Below, piece after piece: positions 1-8,037 of a DNA stretch of 64,000 nt. Source of the DNA: Paraburkholderia kururiensis JCM 10599 = LMG 19447 (GTDB taxonomy: Bacteria > Pseudomonadota > Gammaproteobacteria > Burkholderiales > Burkholderiaceae); the NCBI RefSeq assembly GCF_003986935.1, contig NZ_RJZE01000006.1, positions 234,456 to 298,455 of the forward strand. The letters run 5' to 3'. The translations under genes were made by a program, and so were the position numbers. Position 1 is the first letter of the stretch. Each line of letters starts with the position of its first letter. The notes below the pieces were generated by a model that saw nothing but the letters and a program-made list of their open reading frames with translations, did not search any database and had not been told where the DNA came from.

Positions 1-181
1 AGAGTTCGGACATGGCAAATGTTACGGTGGCGCGCGCGGTGTGGGCCAAAGTATGCACCAGTTCGTGGCGCGACATAACGGAGTCAGCGGTCCACGCGGA
101 TATTGCATGCACCGTCTGGGACGCTTTTTTAACGCGCGCGAGTTCCAATACCGGTCGATAAGGTGGCGTCTTCGTCAACAC
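1..181 (-). CDS. possible N-terminal part of an unidentified protein, running off the left edge
   Basis: On the minus strand an uninterrupted frame of about 60 codons runs from a GTG at 181 (or TTG at 178) to the window edge. It reads plausibly as an Ala/Thr/Val/His-rich helical N-terminus, and its third codon positions are mostly G or C, as expected for a coding frame in this genome. I do not recognise the family. A plus-strand frame is also open from the edge to about 200, so the coding strand is uncertain. It could equally be non-coding; treat it as a weak partial call. Confidence 0.22.
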   Translation of the reverse strand, partial: MLTKTPPYRPVLELARVKKASQTVHAISAWTADSVMSRHELVHTLAHTARATVTFAMSEL

Positions 182-349
182 GCGATGCGCACAATTTAGG
201 TGGACCGTAATGCGGCCACATTACCCAGACAGCCAATACTCCACTCAACGAGCGCGATTATCTCAGGGTTAACCCGATTACTCGAATACGCAGCCTGGCG
301 ACATTCAATGGCGAATTTGAATCGACATTGCTGTCAAGTAAAAATAAAA

Positions 350-373
350 AGCCCCGGTTGAGATGCCGGGGCT
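350..373 (-). terminator. Rho-independent terminator of the cold-shock gene
   Basis: A 7-bp GC-rich stem (351-357 with 366-372, plus an outer A-T pair) is followed on the minus strand by a T-rich run (340-350). It lies 35 nt beyond the stop codon of the cold-shock gene and points the same way. Confidence 0.85.
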
Positions 374-407
374 CGACGACACTTTGGCGCCACAGGGGCG
401 CGCGGAC

Positions 408-611
408 TTACAGCGGCTGGATGTTCGCCGCCTGCTTGCCCTTCGGGCCGACCTTGACGTCGAACGAGACGCGCTGGTTCTCCTTCAGCGATTTGAAGCC
501 GTCGGCGCGGATCTCCGAAAAGTGCGCGAACAGATCTTCACCGCCTGCGTCCGACGTGATGAAGCCAAACCCCTTAGCATCGTTAAACCATTTGACGATA
601 CCGGTTTCCAT
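408..611 (-). CDS. cold-shock protein, CspA family (CSD domain)
   Basis: This 67-residue protein is a single cold-shock domain. It starts [18 protein letters not shown] and carries the nucleic-acid-binding RNP1-like (KGFGFI) and RNP2-like (LFAHF) motifs of an OB fold. Family members bind single-stranded RNA or DNA in the cytoplasm as RNA chaperones or antiterminators. A GAGGG ribosome-binding site sits just before the ATG. The gene is monocistronic, with its own promoter about 135 nt upstream and a terminator directly downstream. The leader of roughly 128 nt fits post-transcriptional temperature control as in cspA genes, although the family also has constitutive members and the sequence alone cannot tell which this is. 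Confidence 0.95.
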   Translation of the reverse strand: METGIVKWFNDAKGFGFITSDAGGEDLFAHFSEIRADGFKSLKENQRVSFDVKVGPKGKQAANIQPL

Positions 612-745
612 GTTGCAGTTTCCCTCAAAATTTTAAAAAAGCGGGCCAAGCCCATACGCCGAAAAACGAAGCGGTATTCCGTCATCGCGGAAAGAGTGCG
701 GTGAATGTTCCACAGACCGGTCGCACGTCGAAAATCAGCCATGCT

Positions 746-774
746 TTTATAATGGCGGTCCAATGAGGCGTCAA
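746..774 (-). promoter_or_regulatory. sigma70-type promoter of the cold-shock gene
   Basis: On the minus strand TTGACG (774-769) and TATAAA (751-746) are separated by exactly 17 nt. The predicted start site near 739 would give a leader of about 128 nt before the cold-shock ATG at 611. Confidence 0.75.
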
Positions 775-1270
775 GAGAATTTTAGAGAATAGATTCGCAC
801 CCGGCAGAACAGAGGCAACATGCATAAAACGAGTGCGAAAAAACTGCCATCAGGCAGCATCCAACGACGCAAATCAGCATTAATTACGCATTGGACGAAC
901 AGGACAGGAAATACTTGCCGATTTGTAACAAAACATGTCAATCGTAAGTGTTTCCACCGGTTGTTCGGCGCCTCCCTTCAACTCAACATGGGAGCTATTA
1001 ATTGCGCCTTACTCAGGGAGAGGGCCATGCTGCTGAGCAAACTCTTTCATCTCGCCGCATCACTTGTTCGGCCCGTCGCGTCCACACCATCGTCGTCAGC
1101 CCTGCTGGACTCTACATGGCATGGCGACCACTGGCAGAACTTGCTGTCAGCCCCTATGGACGCACGCCACTACGTCATGGAAGATTGGAGCGTCGTTGCC
1201 GCATTTCAGCCGGAGCCGACTGGAATATTGGCCAAGCAATAGGGCCGCAGGCCACGCGAAAGCAAAGGCC
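775..1270. other. intergenic stretch without a convincing gene
   Basis: Several overlapping frames of 70-140 codons are open here. None has a recognisable domain or a good ribosome-binding site, and they overlap one another. The base composition is less GC-rich than in the neighbouring genes. I see no RNA gene or repeat in this part. Confidence 0.5.
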
Positions 1271-1376
1271 AAAAAAAAGCGCGGCGGAAGCCGCGCTGAC
1301 AAAGGTTTGGAGATCTTTTTCGTCAACGAAAAAGTCTGCTTCGAAAAGCAGTGGCGCCAGTATAACTGGCCGCACT
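1271..1376 (-). ncRNA. candidate small RNA with tandem hairpins and a terminator
   Basis: Read on the minus strand, four stem-loops follow one another. The first has a 5-bp core (1365-1369 with 1357-1361) and imperfect outer pairing. The second is a 6-bp stem with a TTCG loop (1346-1351 with 1336-1341). The third is an 8-bp stem (1327-1334 with 1315-1322). The last is an 8-bp GC stem with a 4-nt loop (1290-1297 with 1278-1285) followed by eight Ts, which is a textbook Rho-independent terminator. No convincing protein gene ends before that terminator. A structured small RNA is therefore the simplest reading. The 5' end and promoter are not clear. A 3' UTR of an unrecognised gene is the alternative. 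Confidence 0.4.
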
Positions 1377-1716
1377 AGAACCAATTAACAGCACACTAGA
1401 CAACCATCTATTCCTCATACCGCAACAATCTGATTTTTACCAATTTTTGCATTGTTGCTTCCTCCTGAGTTGTGTCGTAATCGCACAACGCCTCGCAATT
1501 GACACGCTGTCGCCCAGACGGCGAATCAACCTCAAAGCCTTTTCCAGCAAGGCATCCAGTCACATTTCGACATAATTTCTCGCAGAGTAATACTTTATTG
1601 CGGAAATCGGAATGCGCTGGGACGAGGCGCCTCTCTACACTTTGCCTGTCCGGAAACCGGCGCGCTCGCTTGTCTGCGCGCTTTCACGCGAATTCCGCCT
1701 CTCGCAGCGCTCGCGT
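1377..1716. other. upstream region of the porin gene
   Basis: There is no convincing protein gene here. A perfect -35 hexamer TTGACA lies at 1499-1504 on the plus strand, but no good -10 follows at 16-18 nt. A CATAAT box lies at 1571-1576 with only a weak -35. The porin promoter is probably in this stretch, giving a leader of about 200 nt, but I cannot fix it. Confidence 0.4.
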
Positions 1717-1755
1717 GATGGGTTTCCTTCAAGCCTGGGTTCCACAAAACCCATC
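1717..1755 (+). promoter_or_regulatory. leader stem-loop just upstream of the porin ribosome-binding site
   Basis: GATGGGTTT (1717-1725) pairs perfectly with AAACCCATC (1747-1755) around a 21-nt loop. The stem ends five nucleotides before the CGGAG Shine-Dalgarno sequence (1763-1767). It could affect porin mRNA stability or translation. This is inferred from position only. Confidence 0.4.
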
Positions 1756-1776
1756 CTGTACTCGGAGTTTACAAAG

Positions 1777-2910
1777 ATGAAAAAGACTCTCATGGTCGCT
1801 GCCCTGTCGGGCGTTTTTGCTACGGCAGCTCACGCACAGAGCAGCGTTACGCTGTATGGCCTGATTGACGCCGGTATCACGTACACGAACAACCAGCATG
1901 GCCACGCCGCCTGGCAAGAAACCAGCGGGTCGATCAACGGCAGCCGCTGGGGCCTGCGTGGTGCGGAAGACCTGGGTGGCGGCCTGAAGGCTATCTTCAC
2001 GTTGGAAAACGGCTTCGGCATCAACAACGGCACGTTCAAGCAAGGTGGTCGTGAGTTCGGCCGTCAAGCCTTCGTGGGTCTGGCGAGCGATCAATTCGGC
2101 GCCGTCACGCTGGGTCGCCAGTATGACAGCATGGTCGACTTCGTCGGCCCGCTGGCGCTGACCGGCACGCAATACGGCGGCACGCAGTTCGCGCACCCGT
2201 TCGACAACGACAACCTGAACAACTCGTTCCGCGTCAGCAACTCGATCAAGTACACGAGCACGAACTACGCTGGCTTCAAGTTCGGCGGCCTGTATGGCTT
2301 CTCGAACCAGGCTGGCGGCTTCTCGAACAACCGCGCATACAGCGCCGGTGGTTCGTACTCGTGGAACGGCCTGAACGTCGGCGCCGCTTTCCTGCAACTG
2401 AACAACGCCGGTACGGGTAATGCCGGCGGCGCAGTGTCGGATGACTTCACGTTCGGCGCCAAGCGCCAGCAAACGTGGGGCGCAGGCGCGAACTACACGT
2501 TCGGCCCGGCAACCGCAGGTATCGTGTACACGCAGACCAACCTGACGGGCCTCAACAGCATCTCGTCGGCAGCTTCGGGCTTCTCGAACGGCATCACGGG
2601 CTTCGGTGGCAACAGCGCGCACTTCCAGAACTTCGAAGGCAACGTTCGTTACGCTCTGACCCCGGCACTGAGCCTGGCTGGCGCATACACTTACACGCGC
2701 GCAAGCCTCGGCGGTGTCCACGCTCACTGGAACCAGGTCAACCTGCAGACGGATTACGCGCTGTCCAAGCGTACCGACGTCTACCTGCAAGGCGTGTATC
2801 AGACTGTGAACGAAGGTTCGGGCCTGACTGCGAACATCAACGGCCTGGGCGCTGCTTCGAGCACGAACAACCAGGTCGCTGTGACGGCGGGTCTGCGTCA
2901 CCGCTTCTAA
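1777..2910 (+). CDS. outer membrane porin, Gram-negative trimeric type
   Basis: This 377-residue protein has a clear Sec signal peptide (MKKTLMVAALSGVFATAAHA, cleavage before Gln21). A 16-stranded beta-barrel type sequence follows, starting SSVTLYGLIDAGITY, with the usual GSRWGLRG, FTLENGF and ALGRQYD-like porin motifs and a terminal Phe (LRHRF) needed for outer-membrane insertion. Family members are general diffusion channels for small hydrophilic solutes. The ATG at 1777 is chosen because it begins the signal peptide and follows a CGGAG ribosome-binding site. The frame is open upstream to 1612, but that extension has no signal-peptide logic. A strong terminator follows. Paralogues are common in Burkholderiales, so no specific gene name is given. 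Confidence 0.95.
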   Translation: MKKTLMVAALSGVFATAAHAQSSVTLYGLIDAGITYTNNQHGHAAWQETSGSINGSRWGLRGAEDLGGGLKAIFTLENGFGINNGTFKQGGREFGRQAFVGLASDQFGAVTLGRQYDSMVDFVGPLALTGTQYGGTQFAHPFDNDNLNNSFRVSNSIKYTSTNYAGFKFGGLYGFSNQAGGFSNNRAYSAGGSYSWNGLNVGAAFLQLNNAGTGNAGGAVSDDFTFGAKRQQTWGAGANYTFGPATAGIVYTQTNLTGLNSISSAASGFSNGITGFGGNSAHFQNFEGNVRYALTPALSLAGAYTYTRASLGGVHAHWNQVNLQTDYALSKRTDVYLQGVYQTVNEGSGLTANINGLGAASSTNNQVAVTAGLRHRF

Positions 2911-2934
2911 AGCGACAGGTAGCACTGCAGCATG

Positions 2935-2962
2935 AAAAGGCGCCGCTTGCGGCGCCTTTTTT
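2935..2962 (+). terminator. Rho-independent terminator of the porin gene
   Basis: The GC stem 2939-2945 with 2950-2956 closes a 4-nt loop. It is extended by AAAA/TTTT pairing and followed by a T run, 25 nt after the porin stop codon. Confidence 0.9.
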
Positions 2963-3021
2963 CGTTTCGCCGCGCCGCAAAGAGCGACATCCTGCAAGTC
3001 TCGGCGAACGTCTGAAGACGC

Positions 3022-3582
3022 TTATTGCCGCGGCGGGTATCTCACGTCGAGCACATCGATGGGCTCTGGTCCCGCCGGCGTGTGCAGCGTCACCTGCTCT
3101 CCAATGCGCGCCTTGAGCAACGCCCTCGCCACCGGCGAAATCCAGCTCACGTGACCGCGATCCAGGTCGACTTCGTCGATACCCACAATGGTTACGGTAT
3201 GTTCCTCGCCGTCTTGCGTCGCATAATCCACCGTCGCCCCGAAAAAAACCTGATCGAGATTCTCCTGACGGCTCGCATCCACGACCTCGGCAAGATCCAG
3301 GCGCTTGGTCAGAAAGCGGATGCGCCGGTCGATCTCCCGCAGGCGACGTTTGCCGTAGATGTAATCCCCGTTTTCGGAGCGGTCACCGTTCGACGCCGCC
3401 CACGACACGAGTTTTACGACATCTGGCCGTTCTTCGTCGATGAGATGCAGCAGTTCGCTGCGCATGCGCTCGTAACCCGCTGGCGTGATGTAGTTTTTGG
3501 CACCTGCCGGGATTTCGGCCTGGGCGACGTCGAGATCGTCGTCACTGTCCTCACTCGACTCTTTAACGAAGGCTTTGTTCAT
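3022..3582 (-). CDS. greB: transcription elongation factor GreB
   Basis: The protein has 186 residues from the ATG at 3582. After a short acidic N-terminal extension comes the Gre coiled-coil, which inserts into the RNA polymerase secondary channel and induces cleavage of backtracked transcripts (YITPAGYERMRSELLHL, then a charged segment around SENGDYIYGKRRLREID). The C-terminal domain resembles an FKBP fold (VSWISPVARALLKARIGEQV). The YGKRRLREID segment is typical of GreB rather than GreA. A TTG at 3597 would add five residues; the internal ATG is preferred because it gives the usual MNKAF start. The gene stands alone and converges on the porin terminator. Confidence 0.93.
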   Translation of the reverse strand: MNKAFVKESSEDSDDDLDVAQAEIPAGAKNYITPAGYERMRSELLHLIDEERPDVVKLVSWAASNGDRSENGDYIYGKRRLREIDRRIRFLTKRLDLAEVVDASRQENLDQVFFGATVDYATQDGEEHTVTIVGIDEVDLDRGHVSWISPVARALLKARIGEQVTLHTPAGPEPIDVLDVRYPPRQ

Positions 3583-3677
3583 AATCCGCAACCGCAATAG
3601 ACATCGTTCCCAAGGTTACACGAACGCCCGGACGATACAAACCGCGTCGAGACGCTTCCCTTTTTCCGCAGCTTTGC

Positions 3678-3683
3678 TATAAT
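3678..3683 (+). promoter_or_regulatory. -10 box (TATAAT) of the tRNA-Arg promoter
   Basis: A perfect TATAAT lies 13 nt before the first tRNA-Arg. The -35 region at 16-17 nt spacing (TTCCCT) is weak, which is common for strong tRNA promoters that rely on other elements. Confidence 0.55.
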
Positions 3684-3696
3684 TTCGCTTCTGCGT

Positions 3697-3773
3697 GCGG
3701 CTGTAGCTCAGTTGGATAGAGTACTTGGCTACGAACCAAGGGGTCGTGGGTTCGAATCCTGCCAGCCGCGCCA
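3697..3773 (+). tRNA. tRNA-Arg(ACG), first copy
   Basis: A 77-nt cloverleaf. The acceptor stem GCGGCTG/CAGCCGC, discriminator G and encoded CCA are visible. The anticodon stem CTTGG/CCAAG closes the loop CTACGAA, giving anticodon ACG (read as ICG after deamination). The T-arm contains GGTTCGAATCC. It is identical to the copy 146 nt downstream. Confidence 0.97.
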
Positions 3774-3781
3774 CCTTTTTC

Positions 3782-3812
3782 AAGGGCCTTCTTCCTGAAG
3801 GCCCTTTCGTTT
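3782..3812 (+). terminator. terminator after the first tRNA-Arg
   Basis: A 10-bp stem (3782-3791 with 3797-3806) with a 5-nt loop is followed by a T-rich run. Confidence 0.85.
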
Positions 3813-3842
3813 CACACTGCTTACGCAGTACCCGGTTTGCGT

Positions 3843-3919
3843 GCGGCTGTAGCTCAGTTGGATAGAGTACTTGGCTACGAACCAAGGGGTCGTGGGTTCG
3901 AATCCTGCCAGCCGCGCCA
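3843..3919 (+). tRNA. tRNA-Arg(ACG), second copy
   Basis: A 77-nt tRNA identical in sequence to the copy at 3697-3773, with anticodon ACG and encoded CCA. No -10 box as good as that of the first copy is visible between the two, so it may depend on readthrough past the first terminator or on its own weak promoter. Confidence 0.97.
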
Positions 3920-3925
3920 CCTATG

Positions 3926-3955
3926 AAGGGCCTTCCATCGGAAGGCCCTTTTTCT
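3926..3955 (+). terminator. terminator after the second tRNA-Arg
   Basis: An 11-bp stem (3926-3936 with 3940-3950) with a 3-nt loop is followed by TTTTTC. It resembles the terminator after the first copy, consistent with duplication of tRNA and terminator together. Confidence 0.88.
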
Positions 3956-4003
3956 TTGGCTCCATCCGCGAATGCCGCACTCCGGGCGCCCAGCCATGGC
4001 TTA

Positions 4004-4498
4004 TCAGGGCCGCGGGGCCGATCCGATATCGCCGATATGCATGTCCGGCCTCGGCGTGTCTTCCACCGACCACAGCGCACTTTGCTCGGCAATCGGCTCT
4101 GCTCGCGGCCCGATGAGCGCCTGCGCCTGCCGCATCACATCACCCACGGTATCGCCGAAGCGGCTCGCCACGAACGCGCGGAGCAGCGCGATGCGAAACG
4201 ATTCGCCCCGCCCTTCCACCGTCCGATGGCTACCCTCGAACTGCGCCACGCAATGAGCGGAGCCTCGTTGATGGGCAGGCTCCTGCACTTCGAGCCGCTG
4301 CGTGCGTTCAAGCACCACCGACGCAGCATCCCAAGACGTGGACGGCGTGAAGCGGCCATCCCACGGGCGGCCACGGTCCGTGCCGCGAACGGCGACCGTG
4401 TTGCCGCTATCGGTAAAATGGATTTCCCGCACGAAGTCATGCAGGCTGCGGGCGACCCAGTAATCGAGCGCCACGCCTGTCAAGTCAGCTACCTTCAT
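4004..4498 (-). CDS. NinX-like (DUF2591-type) protein of unknown function
   Basis: The protein has 164 residues. It begins MKVADLTGVALDYWVARSL, the hallmark start of the DUF2591/phage NinX family, and contains the usual FTPSTSWDAA segment in the middle. Family members occur in lambdoid phage nin regions and as chromosomal copies in Burkholderiales; no biochemical function is known to me. The ATG at 4498 is chosen because it starts the conserved motif and is preceded by GGAGGG. It lies 64 bp downstream of spoT on the same strand and may be cotranscribed. The longer upstream frame to 4603 overlaps the end of spoT and is probably not translated. Confidence 0.75.
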   Translation of the reverse strand: MKVADLTGVALDYWVARSLHDFVREIHFTDSGNTVAVRGTDRGRPWDGRFTPSTSWDAASVVLERTQRLEVQEPAHQRGSAHCVAQFEGSHRTVEGRGESFRIALLRAFVASRFGDTVGDVMRQAQALIGPRAEPIAEQSALWSVEDTPRPDMHIGDIGSAPRP

Positions 4499-4562
4499 CA
4501 CGTCGTCCCTCCCACACCTGGCTGGTAAGCGTGGAGACAGGCCTGCCAGGCAGTCCGGACCG

Positions 4563-6929
4563 TCAATAGTCCGCCCGCTCCCGGTCGATGCGCATTCCGC
4601 CATCGTGGCGATGGTGAGGCTCTTCGCTCGGCCGTTCTCGCGCGATCCGCATCACATCCGGATTCGTCCGCACCCGTCGCATCACGTTCGCCAGATGGAC
4701 GCGGTCGCTCACCTGGATCACAAAGCGAAGCAAGGTGGATTCCTGCGACAGGTCTTCATCCATCGCGATGTGAACGATGTTCGCGTCAGCGGACGTGATG
4801 TCGGCCGCCACGCGGGCGAAAACGCCCTTGGTGTTCTTGACCAGCACCTTCACCGCTACATCGAACAGGCGACCCGGTTGCGGCGCCCAGGCGACGTCGA
4901 TCCAGCGGCCGGGATCGCGACGGTGAATGCGCTGCGCGACGCGGCAATCCGTCGTGTGAATCGCCATACCAAGGCCGATGCCGATGTAGCCCATGATGTT
5001 GTCGCCCGGAATCGGGCGGCAACACGCCGAGAGTTGCACCGACATGCCTTCAGTTCCCGTGATGACGACGGGCGGCGCATGCGGATGATGGGCGGCTTCG
5101 CCGCGCGGATGCTCGTCGTCATCCGCGTCGTGGCCGCTCATCAGCACCTCGATGCGCTTGGCCATCACCGCGGCTACGCGGCGGCCAAGACCGATGTCGG
5201 CGAAGATTTCCTGGCGGTTCTTGTTGCCCGTCCATTGCACGAGCTTGTCCCACACCTCGGGTGTCACGTCCGCGAGCGCGTAGCCGTAGCCCTTGAGCGC
5301 CTGATCCACGAGCCGCTCGCCGAGCTGCACCGACTCCGTGAGCCGCATCGTCTTCAGGTAGTGGCGGATCGCCGAACGGGCCTTGCCCGTGCGCACGAAA
5401 CCGAGCCACGCCGGATTCGGCTTCGAGTACGGCGCTGTGATGACCTCGACGATGTCGCCGCTCTTGAGCTCCGTGCGCAACGGCAGCAGCTCGTTGTTGA
5501 TCTTCACGGCGACGCATTGATTGCCGAGGTCGCTGTGGATCGAATACGCAAAGTCGAGCGCCGTGGCACCGCGTGGCAGCGCCATGATCTTCGACTTCGG
5601 CGTGAACACGTAGACCGCATCCGGGAAGAGGTCGATCTTCACATGTTCGAGGAACTCGCTCGAATCGCCAGCTTCGCTCTGAATGTCGAGCAGCGACTTG
5701 AGCCACTGATGCGCACGTTTCTGCACATCATTGAGGTCGGCGCCACCGTTCTTGTACATCCAGTGCGCGGCCACGCCGGCCTCGGCGATCTCGTGCATCT
5801 TGCGCGTACGCACCTGAAACTCGATCGGCGCGCCAAACGGCCCCACCAGCGTCGTATGCAGAGACTGGTAGCCGTTCACCTTCGGAATCGCGATGTAGTC
5901 TTTGAACTTGCCGGGCACGGGCTTGTAGAGCGCATGCAGTGCGCCGATGCAGGTATAGCACTCGAGCGGCGTTTCCACGACGACGCGAAAACCGTACACG
6001 TCGAGCACCTGCGAGAACGACAGCTGCTTGTCGCGCATCTTCTTGTAGATGCTGAAGATGGTTTTCTCGCGGCCCGTAACTTCGGCTGAAATTTTCGCCT
6101 CGGCCAGTGCGCGTTGCACCGACTCCAGAATCTTGCTGACCACCTCGCGCCGGTTGCCGCGAGCCGCCTTCACGGCCTTTTCGAGCGTGGCGTAGCGATT
6201 CGGATTGAAGTTCGCGAAACTCAGGTCCTGCAACTCGCGATACGTATTGTTCAGCCCCAGCCGGTGCGCAATGGGCGCATAGATGTCCAGCGTTTCGCGC
6301 GCCACGCGGCGGCGCTTTTCCATCGGCACGGCGCCGAGCGTACGCATGTTGTGCAGCCGGTCGGCGAGCTTCACGAGAATCACGCGCACGTCGCGCGCCA
6401 TCGCGAGCAGCATCTTGCGGAAGTTTTCCGCCTGCGCTTCCTCGCGATTGCGAAACTCCATCTTGTCCAGCTTCGAGAGGCCGTCCACCAGTTCGGCCAC
6501 CTTCGCGCCGAAGCGCTCGGCGAGCTCGGCCTTGGTCACGCCCTGGTCTTCCATCACGTCGTGCAAAAGCGCCGCCATGATGGCTTGGGCGTCGAGCTTC
6601 CAGCCGGCGCAGATTTCCGCGACGGCAACCGGATGGGTGATGTAGGGTTCGCCGCTCTGGCGATACTGACCGAGGTGGGCCTCGTCGCTGAAATGGAACG
6701 CGGCCTTGACTTCCTTGATCTCGTCAGCGGCGAGATACGTGGAGAGCGCGCTCGTCAGGTTCGCGATGGAAACGACGCCGTGCTTGCGTGGCTGCTCCGG
6801 CGTGGCAGTCGGTCCGAAGAGGTGACGGAACGACTGTTCGAGGACTGCGTCGATGTAGTTGCGTGCAGACGAACTCGTCTCGGTTTCCTGTTCCACTTCC
6901 GTGGCGGCGGGCGACGGTGTCGTGCTCAT
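4563..6929 (-). CDS. spoT: bifunctional (p)ppGpp synthetase/hydrolase SpoT
   Basis: The protein has 788 residues. The HD hydrolase domain (AALLHDVMED near residue 120) removes the 3' pyrophosphate of (p)ppGpp. It is followed by the RelA/SpoT nucleotidyltransferase domain (FKDYIAIPKVNGYQSLHTT near 360), a TGS domain (VYVFTPKSKIMALPRGATALDFAY) and a C-terminal ACT domain. The intact HDxxED motif, together with the rpoZ neighbour, argues for the bifunctional SpoT/Rsh rather than a synthetase-only RelA. The ATG at 6929 is preferred because GGAGG precedes it at good spacing; an upstream in-frame ATG at 7004 lacks this. It is the third gene of the gmk-rpoZ-spoT run that controls the stringent response. 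Confidence 0.96.
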   Translation of the reverse strand: MSTTPSPAATEVEQETETSSSARNYIDAVLEQSFRHLFGPTATPEQPRKHGVVSIANLTSALSTYLAADEIKEVKAAFHFSDEAHLGQYRQSGEPYITHPVAVAEICAGWKLDAQAIMAALLHDVMEDQGVTKAELAERFGAKVAELVDGLSKLDKMEFRNREEAQAENFRKMLLAMARDVRVILVKLADRLHNMRTLGAVPMEKRRRVARETLDIYAPIAHRLGLNNTYRELQDLSFANFNPNRYATLEKAVKAARGNRREVVSKILESVQRALAEAKISAEVTGREKTIFSIYKKMRDKQLSFSQVLDVYGFRVVVETPLECYTCIGALHALYKPVPGKFKDYIAIPKVNGYQSLHTTLVGPFGAPIEFQVRTRKMHEIAEAGVAAHWMYKNGGADLNDVQKRAHQWLKSLLDIQSEAGDSSEFLEHVKIDLFPDAVYVFTPKSKIMALPRGATALDFAYSIHSDLGNQCVAVKINNELLPLRTELKSGDIVEVITAPYSKPNPAWLGFVRTGKARSAIRHYLKTMRLTESVQLGERLVDQALKGYGYALADVTPEVWDKLVQWTGNKNRQEIFADIGLGRRVAAVMAKRIEVLMSGHDADDDEHPRGEAAHHPHAPPVVITGTEGMSVQLSACCRPIPGDNIMGYIGIGLGMAIHTTDCRVAQRIHRRDPGRWIDVAWAPQPGRLFDVAVKVLVKNTKGVFARVAADITSADANIVHIAMDEDLSQESTLLRFVIQVSDRVHLANVMRRVRTNPDVMRIARERPSEEPHHRHDGGMRIDRERADY

Positions 6930-7047
6930 GTTCGCCTCCGTATCAGGTGAGTCGCAGGTTAGCCGCAGCGTGGCGCTCGAATGTCTGCACGCGGTGTGAA
7001 TCAAATGGCAATCGCGGGTGCGATCAACGCGAGTGCCTGCGAGTGCC

Positions 7048-7251
7048 TTATACCGGCACCTTCTTCAGCATTTCGATCCCGACCTGGCCGGCCGCGATTT
7101 CGCGCAGCGCAACCACGGTGGGCTTGTCGCGGCTTTCAATCTTCGGCGTATGGCCTTGTGCCAGCTGACGGGCACGATAAGTGGCGGCGAGCGCCAGTTC
7201 AAAGCGGTTCGGAATCTGTTTGAGACAGTCTTCGACGGTGATGCGGGCCAT
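7048..7251 (-). CDS. rpoZ: RNA polymerase omega subunit
   Basis: This 67-residue protein starts [20 protein letters not shown] and contains the conserved YRARQLAQG segment that contacts the beta-prime subunit. Omega aids polymerase assembly and forms part of one ppGpp-binding site, which suits its position between gmk and spoT. It lies 36 bp after gmk, and an AAGGAAG ribosome-binding site precedes the ATG. The length is normal for Burkholderiales omega. Confidence 0.97.
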   Translation of the reverse strand: MARITVEDCLKQIPNRFELALAATYRARQLAQGHTPKIESRDKPTVVALREIAAGQVGIEMLKKVPV

Positions 7252-7287
7252 GTTGGTCTTCCTTCTCGATATGGTGTCTATTCTACC

Positions 7288-7992
7288 TTATGTGCCGGAT
7301 GCGCCGGGCTGAGGCAGGTGAATGCCGAGCTGAACGAAGAGCTCCGTATGGCGTGCGTACTGGGACGCAAAACGCAGCCGCGTGGCAGCCACGAGGCAAC
7401 GCAGTTCGGCAAGCGCGCGATCGAAGTTTTCGTTGATCACGACGTACTCGGCTTCGGCCGCATGCGCCATCTCGCTGCCCGCTGCAAGCAGGCGCCGTGT
7501 GATGACGTTGGGCTCGTCCTGGCCACGCTTTTTCAGTCGTTCTTCAAGCGCTTCCAGCGACGGCGGCAGGATGAAAATTTCCACCGCGTTGCGAAACTGC
7601 TTCTTCACCTGCTGCGCGCCCTGCCAGTCGATTTCGAGCAGCACATCGTGGCCGATCTTCATCTGCTCTTCGATCCACACGCGCGAGGTCGCGTAGTAGT
7701 TGCCATGCACCTCCGCGCTCTCGAGGAACTCGCCGGCCGCATGGCGCGCGAGAAAGTCGTCGACGGTCGTGAAGTGATAGTGCTCGCCGTCGCGTTCTTT
7801 CGAGCGGGGGGCACGCGTGGTGTACGAGATCGACAGACGAATCGCTTCGTCTTCTGCGAGAAGCGCGTTCACGAGCGTCGACTTGCCGGCGCCCGAGGGC
7901 GCCACCACCATGAAGAGATTGCCCGGATAAACGCCCGCGTACGGGTTGCGGCGCTTGCTCGAATCGGGGCTTTCGCTGCTTTGTCCGGTCAT
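7288..7992 (-). CDS. gmk: guanylate kinase
   Basis: The protein has 234 residues, including an N-terminal extension of about 25 residues relative to the E. coli enzyme. It catalyses GMP + ATP to GDP + ADP in purine nucleotide supply. The P-loop is [12 protein letters not shown]. The GMP-binding region has [21 protein letters not shown], abbreviated here as SYTTRAPR and GEHYHF, and a lid-type region follows. It lies 45 bp after yicC and 36 bp before rpoZ on the same strand, so it belongs to a yicC-gmk-rpoZ-spoT transcription run. Confidence 0.96.
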   Translation of the reverse strand: MTGQSSESPDSSKRRNPYAGVYPGNLFMVVAPSGAGKSTLVNALLAEDEAIRLSISYTTRAPRSKERDGEHYHFTTVDDFLARHAAGEFLESAEVHGNYYATSRVWIEEQMKIGHDVLLEIDWQGAQQVKKQFRNAVEIFILPPSLEALEERLKKRGQDEPNVITRRLLAAGSEMAHAAEAEYVVINENFDRALAELRCLVAATRLRFASQYARHTELFVQLGIHLPQPGASGT

Positions 7993-8037
7993 TGCCGAAG
8001 TCCTTCCGTCTATATCTGATTGTGTCTGCTGCTGCCG

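Noticed and set aside
820..1242. 140-codon plus-strand frame and overlapping frames at 1002 and 1064
   Set aside because: No ribosome-binding site or domain; three overlapping frames compete; composition is not coding-like.
1175..1384. 69-codon minus-strand frame
   Set aside because: It reads straight through four hairpins including a strong terminator, so it is better explained as a structured RNA.
1729..2997. 422-codon open frame antisense to the porin
   Set aside because: It is a codon-periodicity shadow of the porin, rich in Val, Arg and Ala, with no domain, and the porin is unmistakable.
4605..6089. 494-codon open frame antisense to spoT
   Set aside because: Low-complexity Arg/His/Asp composition typical of antisense frames in high-GC DNA; spoT has intact domains on the other strand.
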